DNA of 64,000 nucleotides, from assembly GCA_021234155.1 (NCBI GenBank), contig JAJEKV010000052.1:617933-681932 (forward strand), given 5' to 3'. This DNA comes from Isoetes taiwanensis (lineage: Eukaryota; Streptophyta; Lycopodiopsida; Isoetales; Isoetaceae). The first letter of the stretch is position 1. Every line of letters starts with the position of its first letter. The notes beneath the pieces were generated by a model. That model was not told the DNA's origin. It saw nothing but the letters and a program-made list of their open reading frames with translations, and did no database searches. This document shows, piece after piece, positions 57,484 to 64,000 of the stretch. A program made the translations under genes and the position numbers.

Positions 57484-57903
57484 ATGGTAAGGAGGGATGA
57501 CCCCGGCCCGCCCGACCAAGACTATGGCCAAAGATATGGAGAATATCCAGAATGGGATGAAGGATATGAGATGGAACCTCCGCCACCAGGAGAACCCTAT
57601 GATCCTGACAAAGGGTTGGAGATAGTTAACATCCTTAGGGACAGAGCTTTCGAGGACCTCAAGCAGACGCTGTGCCGTACCTGGGACTATTGGAGCATGT
57701 CCAGGCACGAGGCTTTCGAGGACGCCAACGACCACCTGTGGCAACTCTTCTATGCTCTGCGAAGGCTTTTCAATCTTCTCATTGTTAGCCCAACGTGGGA
57801 ATACCAACCAGTGATTGTCCAAGCCTGGGCACGCTACAAGCTCGTTAGGGCTGTGTGTGAGAGTGTTCGCTATTCAATTCTGTACCCCTTTGCGAACCCC
57901 TAG
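57484..57903 (+). CDS. Small unknown acidic protein
   Basis: ATG at 57484 opens 139 codons: an acidic Pro/Tyr-rich N terminus (PPPPGEPYDPD) and then a helical-looking C-terminal part (AFEDLKQTLCRTWDYW, QLFYALRRLFNLLIV). The frame is intact. It lies between the interrupted coding sequence and gag, on the same strand, in the style of the other small ORFs upstream. Either an accessory ORF of a retroelement or a fragment. No family recognised. Confidence 0.45.
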   Translation: MVRRDDPGPPDQDYGQRYGEYPEWDEGYEMEPPPPGEPYDPDKGLEIVNILRDRAFEDLKQTLCRTWDYWSMSRHEAFEDANDHLWQLFYALRRLFNLLIVSPTWEYQPVIVQAWARYKLVRAVCESVRYSILYPFANP

Positions 57904-58218
57904 GCCGGATCTTTCTAGTTTCGTTTCTTTATGCTGTTTGTGAGTTCACTCTAAGTTCCAGTTGTATCATATTGTCTTTATATAATACTCTTGTACCAAC
58001 TTTTGGGCGTGAAACTGTAATAGGAAAGTTTTTCCTCTAATAATAATAAATTCCCTTTATGTTCTCTTTCTACCCTGTGTTTGACATGATAAAATTTGTA
58101 AGAATTTATATGTTATAAATATGCTTATACCTTTTCCACGCTCAATTTAGATGGGGCCCGTAACGCCGCTTGGCAGACACCCTCCAACGCCAGTAGGCTG
58201 ACACCTGAACAGGAACTG

Positions 58219-59616
58219 ATGTTAATGAAAAGGCAGCTCGGCGAGTTACAGGCCTATGTATTGCATGCCAACCCACCGCAACAAACCCAGGAAGACGGAC
58301 CGGAATTACCTCCGCAACCACCGAGTCCACCTGCACAACAGCCATCTCCCCCTGGAGCCAGTCCTGTACCTGCACCGAGGAGGCCCCATGCTAAGCGTCA
58401 CCGAAGTTCCTCTAAGGATAGTGCCACTTCCTCACGCTCAACCACCTCGGTGTCTTCTGGGTCATCGGTATCAGCTGATGACCATGCCAGGCGCCGGGAT
58501 AAGGAATACCGTAAGACGGTTGATACAGCTATAACTAGTATATGGAAGAATAGGAAATTGGCCCAGTTTGATGGGAAATCCAGAGGCGGACTAAATGCAG
58601 AATCCTGGTTGGACGAGATGAAGGAGTTCAGGAAGTCTTATGGCATGACGGAGAAGGATACAGGAAAGGTTGCCACCACCAACCTTACAGGAGCTGCCCG
58701 TATTTGGTGGAAGGGCTATGCCAGGGCCAAGCATCTGGATAGGAGCAGATGCAACTTCAGGAAGTTTGCCAAGGCATTCAAATCGCATTATGTGCCCCGT
58801 GCGCACAAATGCCAGCAGATTCAGACCTTTTATAGGTTGGAGCAGAAGGGTATGTCGGTTCAGGCTTACACTGATGAGTTTATATGCTTGAGGCTGTATG
58901 TTCCAGGTATGAATGAAAAGAGAGCCGTGGAGGGTTACATTGAAGGGTTGGCCCCATCAATCAAACGGATGGTTAAAGCCATAGACCCGAAATCAGTTGC
59001 GGAGGCTGAGGCTAAGGCATTGAGCCTCGAGGAGGACACACCAAGAAACCAGTATCCGCGTCCTGCTCCTTACTCGCAGCCCCGGCCATCCACACTGTAT
59101 AAACCCCGGTCGCCAAGCCCGGGTCCCTCTCAGCAGAATTCTTATAGCCGCCCAGAAAAGAAGGTTACCTTCATTACCGCGGATAAACAGAATAATGTCG
59201 GTAAGGAGGTACGGAATCTCTTACAGTCTATTCCTAAGGAGGCCCGAGAACAGCTCCGCCGGGATAAGGCATGTTACAGGTGTATGCGACCTGGGCACTT
59301 CATGCACAATTGTCCTTATGTTACGCAGACTGCCCAGCTGGCCATGGCTGACCTCGATTGGGACGATCTGGAGTCAACCTTACCTGCCGAGGACGAGGCT
59401 CCCGAGTATATTCACGGTGCGTCTCATATCCTTGCAGCTATAGAAACTGGCAATGCCGAAAATCAGCCTGCTGTCATTTCCACCATAGGTCAAGTAGACA
59501 GTAAGCCTTTTATAATTCTTATGGATACGGGAAGTACACATAATTTTGCTTCCCCTAGAATGGCAGCTGGAAACATTAAGATCTCGACCAAGGCCTGTCA
59601 CTCTAGCCAGTGGTAA
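58219..59616 (+). pseudogene. gag: gag and protease start
   Basis: Capsid-type retrotransposon gag: a Pro-rich and Ser-rich N-terminal part, then FDGKSRGGLNAESWLDEMKE and RIWWKGYARAKHLDR typical of the gag domain. A zinc knuckle CYRCMRPGHFMHNC lies at residues 351-364 (CX2CX4HX4C). The aspartic protease active site MDTGSTHNF has Asp at residue 436. The frame is open upstream to at least 58147, so the true start may lie before the ATG at 58219. After the protease start the frame shifts near 59590, giving a premature stop at 59614, whereas the correct continuation is in the pol frame. The gag part itself is undamaged. Confidence 0.93.
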
Positions 59617-62140
59617 GATCAGGCATACTCATGGCCGTCGCATCAATCTTAGGATGTAGTTGCCAGGTGCACCAGTGGCTTTGAGTGCCGAGTTGATGGA
59701 TATTGGCAAATATGACCTCATTGTTGGTATGGAATTTTTGGCATCCACAAAAGCCAACATAGACTGCGAGAAGAGGGAAGTTACCTTCAACGCAGCTAAT
59801 GGAGCCCGCGTGACGATTAAAGGTGAACCCTTCAACCCTATCCTGCAGTCTATGTCCATCAGGCAGTTAGATAAAGCTATACGCAAGGAAAAGCTCCTTT
59901 GCATCATTAGCCTTACGTCCATAGAGTCAGATGCTAAACAGAAGCAAGTAATCGATACCTTGCCAGAAGGGATTGCTCATCTTCTCCGGGAATTTGGTGA
60001 CCTCTTCCCAGATGAGATTCAGAAGCTTCCTCCTTTTAGAGGGGTGGAATGTGAAATAACTTTAGAGCCAGGTACCAAGCCTACCAGCAAGGCCCCGTAC
60101 CGCATGAGCCCTCCAGAATTGGCAGAACTTAAGAAGCAACTTCAGGACCTGCTAAACCTAGGTTTCATCCGACCTAGTGTTTCGCCTTTTGGCGCTCCTA
60201 TCCTCTTCGTTAAGAAAAAGGACGCCTCGCTGAGGATGTGTATTGATTACCGGCAACTTAACAAGCATACCATCAAGAATCGCTATGCTCTGCCTAGGGC
60301 AGATGACCTAATGGATCAGTTACAAGGGGCTAAATATTTCTCAAAGATTGATCTACGCTCCGGATACCATCAGATAAGGATTAAAGAAGAGGACATCCAT
60401 AAGTCTGCTTTTCGCATTAGATATGGGCATTATGAATTCACAGTTATGCCTTTTGAACTAACTAATGCCCCAGCAACCTTCATGCGACTAATGAATGATG
60501 TCTTCCGACAATACTTGGATGATTTTGTTGTTATTTTCTTCGACGACATTCTCATCTATAGTAAGACCCTTGAGGAGCATGAGAAACATCTCAGATTAGC
60601 CCTCCAAAAGCTAAGACGTCATCAGCTCTATGCCAAGTTCTCTAAGTGCAAGTTCGCCACTCCGAAGGTTGATTATTTAGGCCATATCATTTCCGCAGAG
60701 GGAATTGCTACAGACCCCGCGAAGATAGAGGCTGTCAGGGAATGGCCTATTCCAGCCAATGTTTCCGAAGTCTGGAGTTTCTTGGGATTAGCAGGCTACT
60801 ATCGGAAGTTTGTAAAGGATTTTACGAAGATTGCAGCTCCTCTTACAAATCTCACAAAGCATGAGAAGGTGAAGGATTGGATGGACCACTGGAAGACAAA
60901 GGTTCAGCAGAGTTTCCAGCAGCTTAAGGATGCCCTAACATCAGCACCAGTTCTCACTTTACCCGATCCTGAACAGGAAAAGCTAGTGGCAACAGATGCC
61001 AGTAAAATTGCCACCGGTGGGGTCCTAATGCAGGAAGGGAGGGTAATTGCCTACGATTCAAAGAAGATGAACGAGACGGAGCAGCGATATCCCACCCATG
61101 ATCAGGAATTGTTAGCCGTTGTCCGTGCTCTACGAATATGGAGACACTACCTTCTTGGTAGAAGATTCCAGTTGGATATGGATCATCAAAGTCTCCATTA
61201 TTTATCTACCCAGCCGAATCTCAACCTCCGTCAGAGAAGATGGATGGAATTTCTCGAGGAGTATGATTTTGAGATTATGTATAAGCCTGGCAAGCACAAT
61301 GTGGTTGCGGATGCTTTATCACGCCATCCCTTGGTAACCCGAACCCATTGTAATGCCATTTCTACACTCACCAATGAGTTTGGGAAACAGATAGAGCAGG
61401 CCTTAGCCACAGATCCGGAGTTCTGTGACATTTGGAACAGTTTGGCTAAGGAAGCTCGCACGGACACAGAGCGCGAGTTTTCTCATACATATAAGAAAGA
61501 GGGCAACTTATTATATCACAAGGATAAGTTGTGTGTACCAGAGACTTCAGGAGTACGGAAGCTCATTCTTCATGACACACACAATAGCCCTATAGCTGGA
61601 CACGCAGGTTTTATGAAAACCTACTTTAAGATTCGCTCCAGTTATTTCTGGCCTTCTATGAAAAAGGACATTGCCAAGTACATTAGGCAGTGTCAGGTAT
61701 GCCAGCAAACAAAAGCGGAGCAGTTAAAAATTCCAGGCGAGTTGCAACCTCTGGATGTGCCAAACGCCAAATGGGAAGTCATAACCATGGATTTCATTGT
61801 GGGCCTTCCAAGAACTCTCTGGGGATATGATGCCTTAATGGTTGTGGTCGACAAATTATCGAAAATGGCTCATTTCTTGCCATGTCGGACCACGGATACA
61901 GCCTTTGATACTGCTCTGCTATTTGCCAAGGAGATCTTCAGATTACACGGAATGCCACGCGTAATTGTGTCGGATAGGGATTCCAAATTTGTAAGTGCAT
62001 TCTGGAAAGATTTCTTTACCACCATTCAGACCAAGCTTGCTATGAGTACAGCATATCATCCTCAAACAGGGCGGGCCGGGCCAACGCATTACCAATCGTA
62101 TTATTATAGAGGATATGCTAAGAAGTTATGTGTGGAGTAA
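59600..62140 (+). pseudogene. pol: pol: protease, RT, RNase H, integrase (damaged)
   Basis: The frame continues the protease but contains TAG at 59657, then [14 protein letters not shown]. Counting from 59660, reverse transcriptase shows [21 protein letters not shown] and FFDDILIYS at about 293-301 (the usual Tyr is Phe). RNase H has TDAS near 444 and VADALSR. The integrase zinc finger reads HAGFMKTYF...CQVCQQTK near 648-690, and its core has TMDFIVGLP near 708 and VSDRDSKF near 770. At about 62065-62090, after AYHPQT, the segment normally carrying the catalytic Glu is replaced by GRAGP and the frame is lost. The copy therefore has a frame shift, a stop and a destroyed integrase site. Confidence 0.95.
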
Positions 62141-62149
62141 GCAATCACA

Positions 62150-62941
62150 ATGGGTGACTATATTTATCCGGGTCGAAGTTTGCCTATAATAAAGATGAAA
62201 CGAGAGTCTTCCAGAATGTCTCCCTTTATGATAAACTATGGTTACCAATGTCTCACTCCAGACACGTGGCATAACCTTGTTTCTAAGGTCGAGGTTTCTC
62301 AAAAACTCCTCCTGGAAATGCAGGCTTTGGTCGAAGAAGTTCGGGGCTACTTATTAGCTGCGCGCAGTCGTCAGAAGAGTGTAGCCGATAAGCACAGAAC
62401 CCCACGCGTCTTCCAGGTGGGCGAATCAGTTTGGCTTAAGATTAAAGTGAAGCAAGCCAAGCTTAAGATTGGCAATTGCAAAAAGTTGGCCCCGCGATGG
62501 GCTGGACCGTTCAAGATTATTGAGCGCGTTGGAGAACAAGCATATCGCTTAGAATTACCACCCCGCTTGAAGATCCATAAGGTCTTCCACGTGAGTCTTC
62601 TGAAGCAACACACCCCTGATCCAGAGGAGGTTTTGGAGATCCCAACCCTCCTAGAAATGACAGAGGAGCAACTCGAAATAGTGCCTGAAGCTCTTCTTGA
62701 TCGAGCTTACAAACAAACCAGAAGGACTCAAATGTTGCAATACTTGGTTAAGTGGAAACACTTACCAGTTGAGGATGCTACGTGGGTGATGAAGATAGAC
62801 CTTGACAAGCATTATCCAGATTTCATGCGTGAATCTCAGGGCCGCACCATCAACGATGCTATCAACCCCGCAGTAAGCGGTAAGCTTAGAAGCCTGATTG
62901 CCAGGGGTAGCGCCTTAGAGGGGAGGATGCATCGTAAATGA
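62150..62941 (+). pseudogene. Integrase C terminus with chromodomain
   Basis: A second frame change near 62145 brings in this frame. It reads YIYPGRSL, SSRMSPFMINYG, the GPF/Y module APRWAGPFKIIERVGEQAYR at about 114-133, FHVSLLKQH, and a chromodomain with QYLVKWKHLPVEDATWV at about 200-216, then a basic tail. The chromodomain targets integration to marked chromatin in this family. In an intact element it would be the C terminus of pol. Here it is detached by the frame shift. Confidence 0.93.
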
Positions 62942-62943
62942 TA

Positions 62944-63504
62944 ACAAGTAACCGATGATGAGATCACCTTGTGTTCTTTAGGACGTGGTGTACTGTCAAT
63001 GGTGACCTCACTACAACTTGTTGCAAGAGCATATAGCTGATACGCCGCCTTCTTTTCGGCTACAATGGGAACTTGACCAATCCCTATGCTGCAAGGAACC
63101 GCAAACCATAGACATGATAGGTTCCCTGATAAATAGTATGTTCTTTTAATTATTATTAGGGGGTGGTCCCTTCAACCACAATTTCATCATATGTACTAAC
63201 ACACTGGTATGTGCAGGCCAGTAAGCAGTACGTGCCCTGCCCATGCTAGAGGGTTACTGATGACCCGAACTCTTCAGTTTTGTTTTGCCTACATGTTTTG
63301 TTTATCGTTCTACTGATGTTGGTATTGGACTTCGCTTCTTAAACTGTTTCATTATAATAATCCCCCGGTGCTTGAAATGTTTTGCAAACTTTAAACTTTT
63401 GAATATATATATTACTTTTGGGAAGAATAACGAATTACCTTCCTTCATAATGTATTTCTTTTTACATTCCTAACTAAACCCAATGCTGAGGACAACATAA
63501 ATAC
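62944..63504. other. Chromovirus 3' non-coding region
   Basis: Between the pol stop and the polypurine tract. Short open frames only; no extra gene seen. Confidence 0.6.
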
Positions 63505-63516
63505 TAAGGAGGGGAC
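63505..63516 (+). promoter_or_regulatory. Polypurine tract
   Basis: AAGGAGGGGAC, followed by AATG, lies immediately before TGTGACG, in the position of the plus-strand primer of Ty3/gypsy elements. Confidence 0.8.
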
Positions 63517-63518
63517 AA

Positions 63519-64000
63519 TGTGACGTTCCAAGTATTTATACGGTGTATGTATAAATATATTGAACACGTCACTCGGTATAGGTACGCCACCTGGGGTATG
63601 ATAACCTAGGGGGTTGGCCACAATGGATTTAATTAGCTATGTTAACCAAATTATAAAGGATAATTATCTAAAGACATGTGATTAAGTCAATCCATAGTGA
63701 GAAGGCGCCATTTGGCATAACCCGGGTGGCCAGCATGAGGGTTGCTAAACAAGGCCACCAAAGGGAAGCGCCATCCTCATATCAGCCCAATTTCGACCCA
63801 GCAAAGCGCCAGGAGCAGCTGAGCGCTCAGGAAACAGTTGATGTTCGTCCCCAGATCGCCAAACACCCTTTCGCTGTTGCTGTTACCCCAGTACGGCCCC
63901 ATGGAAGCACCCCTTGACAACAGGTCCAGCCGAAACTCTGGTTAGTGGTAGTTAATTTGCAAATTGTAGAATAACACTCTAGTATTCTTTTCTGGATAGT
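63519..64000 (+). repeat. 3' LTR, partial
   Basis: Begins TGTGACGTTCCAAG right after the polypurine tract and runs off the window. At least 482 bp. No second copy of it is recognised elsewhere in the window. Confidence 0.75.

Larger units (their letters stand above)
58147..64000 (+). mobile_element. Ty3/gypsy chromovirus, incomplete and broken
   Basis: The domain order gag-zinc knuckle, protease, reverse transcriptase, RNase H, integrase, chromodomain identifies a plant Ty3/gypsy chromovirus. It has a 3' polypurine tract and the beginning of a 3' LTR at the window edge. I find neither a matching 5' LTR nor a tRNA primer-binding site upstream within the window, so the 5' end is missing, rearranged or too diverged. 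Coding lesions are listed under its genes. Confidence 0.95.

Noticed and set aside
63285-63473. Plus-strand frame between pol and the 3' LTR
   Set aside because: Short, hydrophobic by AT bias and without a family signal; an extra retroviral gene is not supported.

Overview
The window looks like intergenic DNA from a large, repeat-rich land-plant genome. This rests on a plant LHT-type amino acid transporter with GT-AG introns, remnants of a plant tetraspanin and a PPR-like gene, a plant-type histone H3 pseudogene and a Ty3/gypsy chromovirus. Two decayed transposase-like families that I do not associate with flowering plants hint at a fern, lycophyte or gymnosperm, but this is weak inference. 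The sequence is AT-rich overall, with GC- and CpG-rich islands between 47.9 and 57 kb.

Layout. 1-5.5 kb: a decayed transposase (minus), two clusters of a GTGTATTC/GAATACAC palindrome, frameshifted coding remnants and a tetraspanin exon with a stop and a frameshift. 5.8-15 kb: small duplications, no convincing gene, and repeats built on the palindrome ATTGGGCGCCCGCCCAAT. 15-20 kb: decayed exons, a PPR-like remnant and a 405-bp foldback element. 20-29 kb: repeat arrays rich in TGGTTT/AAACCA and a small ORF behind a TATA box at 28.25 kb. 29.5-34 kb (minus): a broken, intron-containing transposase-like gene with zinc fingers. 34.8-38.9 kb: a 299-bp tandem duplication and a truncated copy of a hAT-like element. 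38,991-41,597: the only intact host gene, a nine-exon, 471-residue LHT-like transporter. 43.7-47.8 kb: a region bounded by opposite-facing TGTGGTTTTTT arrays and holding a 1.2-kb minisatellite that reverses orientation inside the array. 47.9-57.2 kb: a GC-rich stretch, small unknown ORFs and the histone H3 pseudogene. 57.5 kb to the end: one more small ORF, a broken chromovirus gag-pol and the start of its 3' LTR.

The most informative structure is at 50.4-57.2 kb. One unknown acidic coding sequence is split by two separate DNA transposons: a 769-bp hAT-like element (8-bp target duplication TATCACAT, CATGGAATAAA termini) and a 4,579-bp CACTA-like element (3-bp target duplication AAG, CACAACAAGA termini, CpG-dense ACGTCGC-type subterminal arrays). 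Removing each element with one copy of its target duplication restores an in-frame junction. This fixes both insertion borders and shows that the flanking sequence was once a single coding region.

Apart from the transporter, almost every coding signal here is damaged. The genes do not form a pathway. The window records successive transposon insertions, captured or decayed gene pieces and local tandem amplification around one compact active-looking gene.
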